A stretch of DNA of 64,000 nt from Botryosphaeria dothidea (GCA_011503125.2 WWBZ02000033.1:3906001-3970000), one strand, 5' to 3'. Positions 23,312 to 34,176 are shown, counted from the first letter of the stretch. Program-made: numbers and translations. The notes: generated by a model from the sequence alone, not told the origin.

Positions 23312-23514
23312 CCCTACGGGTTCTCTAACTTATCGGCGCTCCGTTAGTTTTCTTATGCCTTATGGGCTTTCCTCCCGTACGGGCCTTAGTCTTAGTAACT
23401 AATTTCTTAAGCGCCGACTTCCTTGGGGCTGACCTTCCCGTACGGGATCTATTATAGTGCGGCTCTGCTGGCCGTGCGGGAGCTTGGTCCCTGCAGTGTT
23501 TTCTCCCGTGCGGG
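23312..23514. repeat. Spaced palindromic decamers CCCGTRCGGG
   Basis: Five copies of the core T[A/G]CGGG, four of them within CCCGTRCGGG or a one-base variant, occur with the T of the core at 23315, 23378, 23441, 23475 and 23509. The spacings are exactly 63, 63, 34 and 34 bp. CCCGTACGGG is a perfect palindrome. The intervening units share weaker similarity before each decamer, so they look like degenerate tandem repeats. The 34-bp steps are not multiples of three, arguing against a purely protein-level repeat. Confidence 0.65.
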
Positions 23515-23539
23515 CTTCCTGCCCTTGGGGTACTAAAGT

Positions 23540-24036
23540 CCGTGTGGCCTGGGGTTCGTAATAGTAGGTATAGGTATAGGGTTAGCTTAGATACGGTTAA
23601 CTATCTTTTAGACCTATTAGACCTCTTTAAGGATGTCCTTAAGGCCTGGCTCCTTAGTAGTTGCCTTCTGGCAGATAGTAATATGATCCTGGAAGATTGT
23701 CTTGGCAATATCGAGAAAATTTTTTACCTGGCTAGAGAGGACTGAAGGGAGGCTAGCGGATGTTTGTAGGGCTTAGAGGAGGGTGTCTGCTGTTTTTAAG
23801 GCTCTTTCAACGTATTCTACGCTGTACTAGGTGCTCTGCGGTTTCTTAGGGGTGTATTGGGGCTGGGTAGAGGTAGTCACTGGGGGAGGCTGTTCGCCTC
23901 TTCCTGTGTCCTCCGCATTAACCACCACGCATCTATAGTTGTCTTGAGTACTATGTTGGGACTCGCGAAGCCTAGGAGGGTCCCTAGGGTCCTCTCCCGG
24001 CGCCGTAGCTTGGGGTCGATTTTTTGGTGTGGTCAT
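23540..24036 (-). mobile_element. Retroelement gag/ORF1-like remnant
   Basis: The minus-strand frame begins MTTPKNRPQATAPGED at 24036. It is open for 69 codons and then continues in the same frame with isolated stops, mostly at expected Gln codons (VEYVERALKTADTLL, QVKNFLDIAKTIFQDHIT). The Pro/Thr-rich start followed by a helical segment suggests a gag or LINE ORF1 protein. I cannot decide between a non-LTR (Tad-like) and a Gypsy gag. Its 5' end abuts the NACHT gene within about 20 bp and no LTR is visible between them, which favours a LINE 5' end. Confidence 0.45.
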
Positions 24037-24055
24037 GTTTCCACGCTGCGCTATT

Positions 24056-27000
24056 ATGGAAGCGCTTTACTTACCAGCAAAATCCGACGCCGAAGCACTA
24101 CTAGAAGAAGAACTTTTAAAGCTTTATGCTGGGGTTCTGAGCTTTCTATGCGAAGCGCGGAGATACTTCCAGAAGAGCGCTCTTGGTACCGATGAAGTCT
24201 TAGTCAATCTCGTAAATGTATGTACTAACATTTCCTAGGGAGCCTCATCGCCGGGGCAACACGTCGGAAGCTACTTCAAGATTTGCTTCAAGTCGTTATT
24301 GATAGAGAACTTGATTTTCAGACTCAAAAGGGGCTTGTCGATGGCGAAAGTCTGTATTCCGGAATCCGCTTCGTTGGCGAGGTAACTAAACAACAACAGA
24401 ACTGCGATCTACCAGCACTTTCACAGAAAGAACAAATGTCACCGTTGAAGAGCTTCAAAGTAAGCTGCAGCTTCTTGAAGCGCCAGTTTCCCGGGGCCTC
24501 GACCAGGTTTCACGTCTGCACAGTGCACTAGAAGGTCATGATGCCTTGGACACAACTAATAGTACTGTGGCTAACTCCGAGTATAGAGGCCCATAGAAAC
24601 ACGATTTTGAGATGGCTCTCACCAGTCTACTACGGATAGCATCACAAAGCAACGCTAAATTCCTTACTGCCACAGTCGGGCCTGTGGCTTACGGCCGAAC
24701 CCGCGTTTAGGATGTGGAGGGATTCCAGCACATCAGAGACATTCTGGTTGTATGGGATACGTAAGTTGATCTATATACGCAACGATCAAGTACTGATGTT
24801 GAGAATAGCGGGATGTGGCAAGACATCGCTCGTGTAAGTCCTTGACGTTGACTCGAAAGAAGCATGACTGAAAAAACGTTTCCAGAGCGGCGGTCATCGA
24901 ACATTTGCGTCATCTTGGGGGCTCGACACTGAACACGAGCCCAGTTGCCTACTTCTACTGCAGTAGGAATCCTGCAGAACCCGAAAGGAGTGACTGTCGA
25001 AAAATACTGCAGGCTCTAGCAAAACAACTCTCAATTGCTGGGAATGGAGATGACGTCCGAATGACCGTAGTAGACGAGTATGAGCGCAGACAGTCGGAGG
25101 CTCGGAAGTATGGCGGCGAAGTTGAACCGTTGACAACCGAAGATTGCGTCAAGCTCATTTGTGAGCTAGCCAATGCGTCTCCTGCAATGATTGTGATTGA
25201 TGCCTTGGACGAGTGCGATCCGCATCAGCGTCACTCACTTCTATCGGCCCTTGAAGAAATAAGGTCAAGATCAAGAGACGTTGTAAAGACTTTTGTGTCA
25301 AGTCGACTCGAAGATGATATCGGCGCAATGTTATGGAAGGGAAGAAGTGTTCAGGTGACCTCCAAGGAAAACGCAAACGACCTTGAAAGATTCGTTTTGG
25401 AACGGGCTCGGCAATTCATTAAAAGATGGTCCTCAATGCACAGTCGAACTCAAGATATACTCACAAGTCTTGAGAGAGAAATAATTGAAACACTCCTCGA
25501 GGGTGCCCACGGAATGTAAGGTTCCCATTCTCGTATTAAAGCATATTGGCTCACTCCTCAAGGTTTCTCTGGGTAACCCTGCAGCTACATGGTCTCTGCA
25601 ACACACAGAAAATCAAATTCGAAGACGACATACGAGCAGCGTTGGCCTGTCTTCCATTGACCCTATCGGATTCATATGAGGTGATCTACAAGCTAATTCA
25701 ATCCATGGGACCACGATCAAAAGCTGTTGCTGTCTCGGCACTACGATGGCTCCTTTGTGCACAGCAAGCCCTTTCGATTCCAGATTTTATCGCAGCCATT
25801 TCAAGGACATCTGATGGCTGCGAGGAAACTTCTCAGGAAGATATTATCAGTTGCTGTTGCAATTTGGTAGTCTTGGATCTGGAATCAAACGTATTCCCTT
25901 TAGCGCACCCGACCGTGCAGGAGTAAGTTATCCTGATCAGTATCACGTACACTTGCTGATATGCTTACGTCTCAAGGTATTTCGAATCACTTGAAAACTT
26001 TTCCAGGCTTGAATGCCATTCAGCTATTGCCATGAGATGCCTGGGTACCTACATCTGGGGAGATCATTTCGATGACAGCCTCCTCAACTACGCAACTCAC
26101 TTCTGGGCAGCTCACTGTGAAAATCTGAGTGGGCTACATGAGAGGCTTGCCCTGAAGAATTCACTGATAGAGTTCCTCACTGCAGAAGAGCATTTTGAAG
26201 ACTTGCTGCAGCAACTCGGTAGTAAGGCCGTGAAAAGGCTATCCAGCGGTGCGAGCAACTTAGCCAGAAAGCTCGATGCAGCCTCCAGCACACCCCCATC
26301 ACCCTTGTTTGTAATATGCTGCTTCAGGCTTTCCGAGCTCCTGGACAATACCGAGATCCTGGGAATCGTGGATTTTGGCCAAAGGAACAACAACGACACT
26401 TCGGGACTCTACCTTGCCGCCAGATGGGGCCACGTGGATGTAGTGAAGCAGTTCATCAAGCATGGTGCAGACGTCAATGCACCTGGATATCAATTCGGAA
26501 CGGCTCTCCAAGCTGCTGCGTTTGCCGGTCATGAAAGCATTGTCATGCTGCTATTAGAACAAGGCGCTCTGTTCTCCGGTTCCGGACAGTTCTCTAGTCC
26601 GTTGCAAGCCGCTCTAGCCAGCGGCCATGAATCGATTGTGAACGCCTTGCTTGATTCTGGATTCAAATTCGCGACGCAGAAGGAATTCGGCGATGCTTTC
26701 GATACTGCGAGCTTCAATGGCTATGCCAGCGTCGTGCAGCAGCTTTTGGACGGTAAAGCAGGCGCCTTTTCCGAAAAGGAGAGCCATGACCCGCTCCACG
26801 CAGCTTTATACGCCCGTCAAGAAAGAAAGTCTTTGCGACTGCTGGAAGCCTGCGATGACATCAATGCACAGTGGGGTTACTTTGGTAATGCTTTGCAAGG
26901 TGCTATCCTCGAGGGAAAGCTGAGCCTCGTGAAAGCTGTTGTTGAGGCGGGCACCAGCCTCGACCAACGCGGCCGATTCGGGTATCCTCTGCGGACGGCT

Positions 27001-27483
27001 GCATTTCACGGGAGGATTGAAATCGTCGAATATCTTCTTGACCAAGGTGCGGACCCGAATGCCAGAAACGACGAGCTCGGAGACCCACTTCAGGCTGCTG
27101 CATCCAAGGGCCACTTGGCAATCATGAAGATCCTGCTGGCTCGTGGTGCTGAAGTGAATGGGTATGGTGGTTTCTTCGGAAATTCTCTCCAGGCCTGTGC
27201 ATTTGCGGGCCATGAACAAGCTGTTCGTTTTCTTCTTGAACACGGAGCTGCACCTGGTAATCATGGGAACGGCCGATTTCGCCATGCTCTCCACGCTGCC
27301 GTTTACGCCGGACACGATAACATTGCCTGCATCCTTCTTCGACACGGAGGGCTTGAATACACCGGACAGCAAATACAGTCTATGATTTGGAAAATCACAG
27401 CTGGATCTGGGCAAGAACTACTTCCCTCTGCCCTTAATTCGTTCAAAGATACCGAAACTCCCGACGGAAAAAAATCTGCCTGA
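24056..27483 (+). pseudogene. NACHT-ankyrin NLR-like protein gene with premature stop
   Basis: A probable start at 24056 opens an N-terminal helical domain (ELLKLYAGVLSFLCEARRYF) whose splicing to about 24590 I could not fully resolve. The frame then reads HRNTILRWLSPVYYG, TAG (24637-24639), HHKATLNSLLPQSGLWL. Introns at 24761-24808, 24834-24885, 25516-25562 and 25924-25977 keep frame. The first intron joins the P-loop GIPGCGKTSLV and the NACHT Walker B is MIVIDALDECD. After the NACHT come about ten ankyrin repeats from residue LYLAARWGHVDVV to ACILLRHGG, ending at TGA 27481-27483. Fungal NLRs of this kind sense non-self and start cell death. The TAG most simply derives from CAG. A one-base change in an A7 run at 27468-27474 would remove the terminal stop (see the next entry). 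Confidence 0.82.
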
Positions 27484-27484
27484 A

Positions 27485-28978
27485 TTAGCGATAAGGCATG
27501 GAGATGATACGGTGACTGAGCTTCTGATCGATGGAGCAGCCGAACTGGATTTAAACGACGACTTTACAGCTCAGGAACCTGCCGCACTCTGGTACTTTCT
27601 CTCGCTGCTGCACACAAAACTGGACAAGAACATGACACTGTCCGAGGTCGGTGTCGACTCGCTGGCTGCCATCGAGCTGCGTCACTGGCTGCTCGAAAAT
27701 CTAGACACTAACGTTTCAATGATCGATATACTCGATCTTGATATAAAACGTCTCGGTGCCATTGCAGCCGAGGGATTACAGAAAAAGCCCAGAGGGAAGT
27801 CTGTTGCTGGCGTCCGTCTTGCAAACCGTCTGCATCAGGTGATGTTAGCCCAGAAGAAAAACGACGCGGACCTTCCCGCAAATATCCCTAGCCACACCAC
27901 TGAGACGCCCCGGGTCGCCTTTATCTTCACAGGCCAGGGGGCCCAATGGCCGCGGATGGGTTTCGAATTCCTCCAGTTTCCCGTATTCCGCGAATCAGTG
28001 GAAAAGGCTGATCTGTACCTCAAGACCGTGCCCCATTGCAGCTGGTCCGTCCGTGAAGAATTTAGCCGAGAGCAGGGCGAATCAAGTGTGAACAAACCGC
28101 AGTACAGTCTGCCACTCTGCACTATACTCCAGGTTGCGCTCGTCGACCTGCTCGAGTCTTGGAATATTGTCCCCACCGCGGTTGCAGGACACTCGAGCGG
28201 CGAAATCGCTGCAGCGTACAGCATTGGAGCACTTACCCAGGAACATGCTTGGAAGATTGCCTATCATGGAGGCGCCCTGTCGGGGACCATACCCTCCATG
28301 ATTCCTCTGAAAGGCGCCATGATGGTCGCAGGCCTGTCCGAAGAGGATGCCGAGACGTGGGCTGAGAAGGTTGAAAGCGGACAGATCGTTGTGGGTTGCG
28401 TCAACTCTCCCTCAAGTGTTACCATGTCCGGCGATGCAGACGGAGTAGACGAACTACAAAAGCTCCTGCAGGACGAAAGAGTCTTCCACCGCAAGTTAAG
28501 AGGTGAGATTGCTTACCACTCTCCGCATATGAACGCCATCGCCACAACGTACTACGCCGCCATCAGCGGTTTGGAACCCCGCCCCACTCGGGAGGGACGG
28601 TGCATGTATTCGACCGTGACGGGTGAGCTTGTGGAGGCCAGTCAGCTTGGGGCTATGTACTGGGTGCGTAACTTGATTTCTCCCGTTCTCTTCTCCTGTA
28701 CTGTTACCAGCTTGATGCGCCCACACACCTCCGGAGGCCAGAGACAGGAGAACGGTTTTGATGTCATCGTCGAACTTGGCCCGCACCCCTCTCTAGCATC
28801 TCCACTGCGACAAATAATGAAGGCAAACAACATCGAGGGAATTGAGTATCTATCTGTCCTATCACACGGCAGAAATGCTGTTCATACCGCTATGGATACA
28901 GCAACTGCGCTGTCTGCGAAGGGGGTTCCTGTCGAGATGAGTAAAATCAACGCTATTGGTTCCAGTTCCCTGAGATGA
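27485..28978 (+). CDS. ACP-AT polyketide synthase fragment, out-of-frame continuation of the NLR
   Basis: An open frame with order acyl-carrier protein then acyltransferase. The ACP attachment motif GVDSL has its Ser codon at 27659-27661. The AT has FTGQGAQW, the nucleophile elbow GHSSGE (Ser codon 28193-28195) and YHSPHM, so both look catalytically intact. The frame ends 30-40 residues after the AT at TGA 28976-28978. No KS, DH, ER or KR is present, and in fungal type I PKSs the ACP normally lies at the other end. The first in-frame ATG is 27632, inside the ACP. Upstream, this frame reads LPELAIRHGDDTVTELLI, an ankyrin-like unit, showing that the ankyrin gene ran into this frame before a one-base shift. 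It may be a real fusion, a recombination scar, or a truncated PKS relic. Confidence 0.75.
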   Translation, partial: LAIRHGDDTVTELLIDGAAELDLNDDFTAQEPAALWYFLSLLHTKLDKNMTLSEVGVDSLAAIELRHWLLENLDTNVSMIDILDLDIKRLGAIAAEGLQKKPRGKSVAGVRLANRLHQVMLAQKKNDADLPANIPSHTTETPRVAFIFTGQGAQWPRMGFEFLQFPVFRESVEKADLYLKTVPHCSWSVREEFSREQGESSVNKPQYSLPLCTILQVALVDLLESWNIVPTAVAGHSSGEIAAAYSIGALTQEHAWKIAYHGGALSGTIPSMIPLKGAMMVAGLSEEDAETWAEKVESGQIVVGCVNSPSSVTMSGDADGVDELQKLLQDERVFHRKLRGEIAYHSPHMNAIATTYYAAISGLEPRPTREGRCMYSTVTGELVEASQLGAMYWVRNLISPVLFSCTVTSLMRPHTSGGQRQENGFDVIVELGPHPSLASPLRQIMKANNIEGIEYLSVLSHGRNAVHTAMDTATALSAKGVPVEMSKINAIGSSSLR

Positions 28979-29101
28979 ATTGAATCTCTTTTTCATTTTT
29001 CAGGTCAGTCTTACAGCCATACTATCTCAAATTGCATAGAGTGCCTTCGGTAGTTATGATTCTAGTAATGCCTAAAGTAACGAACCAATGAATTGTGCTA
29101 T

Positions 29102-30282
29102 TTATACGCCCTCCAAGTCACTGTAAAGCGGCCATCGGTACTCCTCGCTTGGATCGTTGAACCTCACTTTCAGGTCCACCTCTCCAATCTTTTCCATATC
29201 AGCCTTCTCAATGTCAAAATCCGACTCCAGATTCTGCTTGATCTGCCAGTCTATCACGCTCTTGGGGATGACCGAGCGGCCACAGTTCACGCCCCACGCA
29301 AGCGCCATCTGCACCGGAGTTTTCTTGTACTTGGCCGCGAGTTCCTGCAGTATAGGATGGTCGATGATCCGGTCCATGTGCGACTGCGTCTTGCTCCAAG
29401 AGACCTCCCTGTAGAATGAGTTCAAGTTGCCCAATGGGCTGAACTGCGTGACGTGGATTCCCTTTGACCTGAGCCAGGCGTTGAAATCCTTCTGCTGGAG
29501 ATACGGATGGCCTTCCATCTGGTGAACCGCTGGAGCCTATGCAGGTGGTAAGCAAACATGAAATCGGAACTTGACCATAACACCAGCCACTTACCACGCT
29601 TCCCTCTCGGAGTAACGTCTCTATCTCTCCCTTACTGAAATTCGATACTCCAATCGCCTTTACCTTTCCCGTCCCCAACAACTTTTCCATGGCTTTCCAC
29701 GTATCCACGTACGTGGTCTCGCCCATCACCATCTTCCCCGTTTCTTTAGCCTTCGGGAACCGGTCCTCCCCACGTGCAAAGGTGCATGGATAGTGTATCA
29801 AGTACAAGTCCACATACGGCGTATCGAGGTCCCGAAGCGAGGCATCGAGGCACGCTTCCACGTCATCCGGGTGATGGGAGTTGCACCAGATCTTCGTCGT
29901 CAGGAATATCTCATCCCGGGGAATGCCGCTGCGCTTAATGCCTTTGCCGACTTGGATCTCCGTGTCGTACCTTATCAATGTCAACGGCGGTCCGGAGGTG
30001 ATTTCTCGTCGGTCTCTCTTACACTCTTGCGGTGTCGATGTGGCGGAATCCCGTCTGCAGAGCCGTGCAGACCGCTGCCTCTTGCGCGTCGGCGTCCTGG
30101 AATGTGCCGAAGCCGATGGCCGGGATCTTTGCGCCGGTGTTCAAGGTGTGGACTTTCTTGTTGCTCGTTGAAATCCTTCGGTACGTATCAAAGGCAAAGA
30201 ATGTCGGGCGGAGGATTGTGCGGGGTCGTGGCATGCATCGGCCACCGAGGTTCAGGAGGGGCCTTGCGCTTGGGGACAGCAT
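29102..30282 (-). CDS. Aldo-keto reductase, three exons
   Basis: Exons 30282-30023, 29970-29595 and 29536-29102 with 52- and 58-nt GT-AG introns give 356 aa. The catalytic tetrad of the AKR superfamily is visible: Asp83 (HIDTA), Tyr88, Lys113 (LTTKIW) and His146 (LIHYP). The cofactor-binding end contains RSVIPKS, typical for NADP(H). The first 45 residues are basic and Ser/Arg-rich before the barrel starts at KVHTLNTGAKIPAIGFG, so a mitochondrial presequence is possible; the second Met (PRPRT) could also start a shorter protein. The family reduces aldehydes, ketones or sugars; the substrate here is unknown. It converges with the ACP-AT frame, 123 bp apart, and appears intact. Confidence 0.9.
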
Positions 30283-30819
30283 TGCGGCAACCGATTCGAG
30301 CCCGTCGTACCGGTCGTGGAGTCAAATCAGTCCCATTGGATTCGAGGACGTTCGATGTGCTTTATAGCTGTGTTTCACATGCTGTGCAGCAACCGCGTCT
30401 TTGCGGGATGGACTCGTATCGAGCGTGAGCTGGATTGCGGTGTGCAGTGCTTGCGCACGGGTAAATTTCCTGTTGCGGGCGGATGGACGATCTGGTCCCT
30501 CGTTTCGAGGGCGTGCGGGGAACAGGAACACACACCCCGCTCGGTTCGAGGGTCTAAGCTGTACGCCTATATCAGCTCGAGGACAGCTCATCAGTGTGAG
30601 TACTCAGTTCCAACATCAGAGGACTATCTAGAGGGCAAGTATGGCGACTCAGAGATTTGGATACTCGAGAGCAAGGATGTCCGGTACTTGTTTGGAAGAA
30701 AATATGATATTACATTGCTATGGGGATTCGAGTCATTCGTCTGGATACAAATCTGCTTTGATCTTGCGAAAGCTCATGTACGGACAAGTGTTTCGACTCC
30801 CCACAACATTGTCGCATTG
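30283..30819. other. Intergenic, AKR promoter side
   Basis: About 540 bp between the AKR start and the solo LTR. Open frames on both strands have no recognisable motif. It should hold the AKR promoter. Confidence 0.4.
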
Positions 30820-30824
30820 GAATT

Positions 30825-30982
30825 TGTTGAACTGTGATTATTCGCATTACCAGATGATGAGTGGCATGAGGAGGAGGGTAGGTGACCCTGCAGCCTCTTA
30901 TATAGTAGCTATCTAGCAAATTTTCGCTGTTGATCCTTGGTACAATAAGACCCTGTTTCTCCTAACAGTTCATAGTCCAACA
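30825..30982 (-). mobile_element. Solo LTR (short form) of the Copia-type family
   Basis: A 158-bp unit reading TGTTGGACTATG to TTCAACA on the minus strand. It is flanked by perfect 5-bp TSDs GAATT (plus strand) at 30820-30824 and 30983-30987. It is clearly homologous to the LTR of the Copia element at 55153-55308 (156 bp) and to the longer solo LTR at 10867-11179. It includes the TATA-like CTACTATATAAGAGG. Confidence 0.9.
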
Positions 30983-31037
30983 GAATTACTTCACAAAGTC
31001 GTGGTCGTAAATATTCTAAACGATAGATACAGGGACT

Positions 31038-33191
31038 TCATCCCAATGTAACAAATTTCCACTGCCTGTTTTCGAGCGCCATCCATTCTTTCTCAGGGAC
31101 CATGGTAGATCCGAGGCGATAGGCCACACTATCCCTCCACTCCACAGCCAACACCACCAGTGGCTTCGTTTCAGTCATACAGACAATTACGGCGTCCACT
31201 GTTGTCCTGCTATGCCCCTCGGACGATCCCCTTCGTCGCAACTCTTTTAGTTCTCTACATCCGGGGCTGGTCTCTGGTCCATCAAACAGCGACGTATCGA
31301 GGCTGGCAATGCTGGACCAGAAGTAAAGAAGACCCGGTTGAAGATGGGCCGGGATCGAGCCTCTCTGGACCAGATCTTCTGGAAGCTGCCGTTCCGAGCC
31401 TTGCCAAGGGAAGGGTCGTTTCACTTCTTCCGTACCATGACTTCCCAGCTCATTTATTGGAACGAGATCTCCGGACATATCTGACGTCCAGAAGTCTATG
31501 ACTCTTTGAAATCTGTCCATGCGGCTGCCTTTAAAGTCAGGGCCATATATTTTATGCCTATGGAACGCAATCCAAGGTTTGTGACTTGTGCTGCTCCACG
31601 CCACCCAGCTCCACAAAGGGAACGGCACTTCTTTGAATGCACCATTTGCCAGGGAAACCTTTGTGCCGACGTGGTTGCTAGAATGTCGTACCTGGAAGAA
31701 CCACCCCAGTGACCGTGAGAATTGACTTTGAGGCAACCTCCAGAAGAAGCGATCCTCCTGCACCACAGACAATCTGGAACAAATCCCGGAGAAAGCATTG
31801 ATAAGATCGGATGGGTATGTCAACCGCCGCTGTATGTAGCTCATCAGTAATCGTTCATAGAAACTAAAGTAGCCTTCAGAGTCCAAACGACTGTGAGGAA
31901 GTCTGGCCGCCGCGTCCCGTGGCAGAATCTCAAGATCCGTGCTCATTGTATCCTCGAGCGCCACTTCTTCGAGCCACACAGCTTCTTGACATCTCCAATA
32001 AACTTGGAATTCGGTGAAAATGAGGCAACGACCGGAGAAGAGAAGCTCTTGCATAGTCCATGCCCTCTGGGCCCACGTCGACTTTCGAACGATATTCCCA
32101 CGTCCCATGCTATTACAAATCATGGTAAAGAGGTCGCTATCAGGTATATGGAGAATCTCTTGTATCTGATCACGGGGATTGTCCTGGACTCCAGGAAGAC
32201 CTGCGTCGGCGTTGTCACCATTTGCAGCGATGATGGTGAACAATGCCTTCTCGTAGATCCGATCCATTTTAGCAATTTGCGATTGCTGCATTCCAAAATC
32301 GTCCTGGATAATGCGGAGAGCATCCGCCCACAAGTACTGCTCTCCCATGCTGGCAACTAAACATATCGCATCACGAATTATTTTTGGCACATCTGCTATT
32401 TTGAGTGATCCAGGGGTGGAAAGCAGGCTGGAGTTCGCCGCTACATGCTTGAGCATCTTTCCTGTGCCCCATACATAGCTTAGATCAGCATAACGACAGG
32501 CAGGAGGGGTCCTTTTGATGCAAAGATGTTTGACATCTATCACGAATGCGGGCATGAATCCAATTTCCCCTCGGACTGCGATCGAGCCGTGTGGACATCT
32601 ACCCGCATGCTTTCTTTCACATGTGCGCAGCCACATTGCGGGGAGCGTCGCGTCGAAACGGGATAGCACCCTACGCCCAGTGATTCCGCCGGTGTTGTTT
32701 GCTTGCTCGTCATGGATTCCTTTTGCCGCAGCAGTGTAAACTGTCTGGAGTCTTAAGATCTGTCGCACACCTCGCGGATCCAAATCATGCGTTTCCAACT
32801 CCCACGGCAGAGGGACCCATGTATAAGATTGCTCAGGGTGGAACTGTATCCAAGCTGTGGTCGTGTGTACGTGAGGCCCATCGCGGATAACGCTTGCGGA
32901 GTCTGCTTGAGTGCTCGAGACGCAAAGGTTGACATCAGATTGAATCATGCACTTGCCGATGCTATCTGGACAGGTGCGGTGGAGGCGTTTGGCGATAAGT
33001 TTACAGAGGTCACAGCGTTCTTCGCGCTGAGTGATTTCCTCGATCGTTCCCAGATTGCGGGTACGGCAGACTTCTTCCTAGTCGCGCCGTTTGTTGCAAA
33101 ATCGTGTCGGTTGAGCGAAGCTTTTGAAATCGATATTTGTGCATATCTCGCACAACCGGGACAGTGAATCAGAGCCAACAAGAGAGTTCAT
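31038..33191 (-). pseudogene. HET-domain gene with one in-frame TAG
   Basis: A continuous minus-strand frame from a likely ATG at 33191 (MNSLVGSDSL) to the stop at 31038, about 718 codons, interrupted only by TAG at 33080-33078 (RFCNKRRD, stop, EEVCRTRN). The N-terminus has paired Cys motifs, LCEIC and RCDLC, common before HET domains. The HET domain shows YADLSYVWG, LWADALRIIQDD and RAWTMQELLFSGR. If the stop is real, translation could restart at the ATG at 32948, keeping the HET domain but losing the Cys-rich N-terminus. The stop could come from CAG or TGG. The upstream frame is open to 33401, so the start is uncertain. Confidence 0.82.
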
Positions 33192-34176
33192 GGCGTTCCG
33201 CGCGGTTTTGATCAGTACATGAAGTCTCAGCGGGTGCGCAGTGCGGGATAGTAGATCAGGCAGAAGTAATTTGTGGTTGCACAAGGCTAAGACATTCGCC
33301 CAATGAATTTGCCCTCCTGCATATGGAGGGGAAAATGTGCGCATTATTGCAGGCTCCGGGGCTTCCAACAACTTCCAGTCTAGGTAATGCGTACGAGTCA
33401 AGCTTAGCTACTCTGACGAAGGTTTAGCGCAATGTGGAGATGTGGAGGTGGATGTCATCAACGGACGGAAATCTTTTTGGCTGCCGGCGCAACACTCGCT
33501 CTACCATTGGCTTACGTGATAGAGAAGATGATCTTGTAGAACGCTATAACACCGGACTCTTGGAGCTCCAGGTTGAAGGCAGTGAGCACGCTGGCACAAG
33601 GGAGCCGTGCGATTTAAAACAAGCCAGCACTTTCCCGCCCATTTGCGGACTCCATATGAACAAATCATAGATCAAAAGGTTTTTATCCAAATGGCTTCGT
33701 CCTTTGTCCCGACGGATGTTTCCACTTCATGCCTACAGCACTGTACTTTAATTGGCAAAGGCCAGGAATATACAAGAAAAACGGACACTGCTTTCCGTTC
33801 AAAACGCCATCTACGTATGAAAGAGAAATGCCAGACTATCGCAAGAGATTAATAATCATCTTCTTTCTTCTTATTTGTTAATTTACCTCAAGTGACTGAA
33901 AGGCAAACAGGTCTAACGCCGTGCGTCATCTTTTGGTTGGGGCGACACCTCCCGTTGCTTTGTAAGAAAACTGGGGTGAGCCTCTCCGACGGACCCCTGT
34001 CAACCTGCTGTAGGTTGGTAAGATGAGTTCATCGAAGCTTTGCAACAACATGTCTATTCCGTTTAAATGCGCCTGAAAATAATGAAAAAAGCCGCCGGAA
34101 CAAACTCTCTCAGCCCTTTTTGTGGCCAACTGTACCAATACCGATTTTACCCGGCCACGCCGCAGATACTTCCACA
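33192..34176. other. Intergenic between divergent genes
   Basis: About 1 kb between the HET gene and the transporter, which diverge, so both promoters should lie here. Short frames without motifs are present. No repeat is seen. Confidence 0.45.

Noticed and set aside
23312..23514. CRISPR-like array suggested by regularly spaced palindromes
   Set aside because: Repeats are 10 bp with unequal steps, the context is a fungal retroelement, and no cas-like gene exists.
24211..24238. Very short intron GTAAAT...TAG in the N-terminal part of the NACHT gene
   Set aside because: At 28 nt it is below the usual fungal minimum, although it contains TACTAAC; neither downstream phase gives convincing family text, so the local structure is left unresolved.
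27467..27476. Programmed ribosomal frameshift at the A7 run
   Set aside because: The shift needed is +1, while A-rich heptamers usually promote -1 slippage; a one-base indel or sequencing error is simpler. Kept only as part of the fusion finding.
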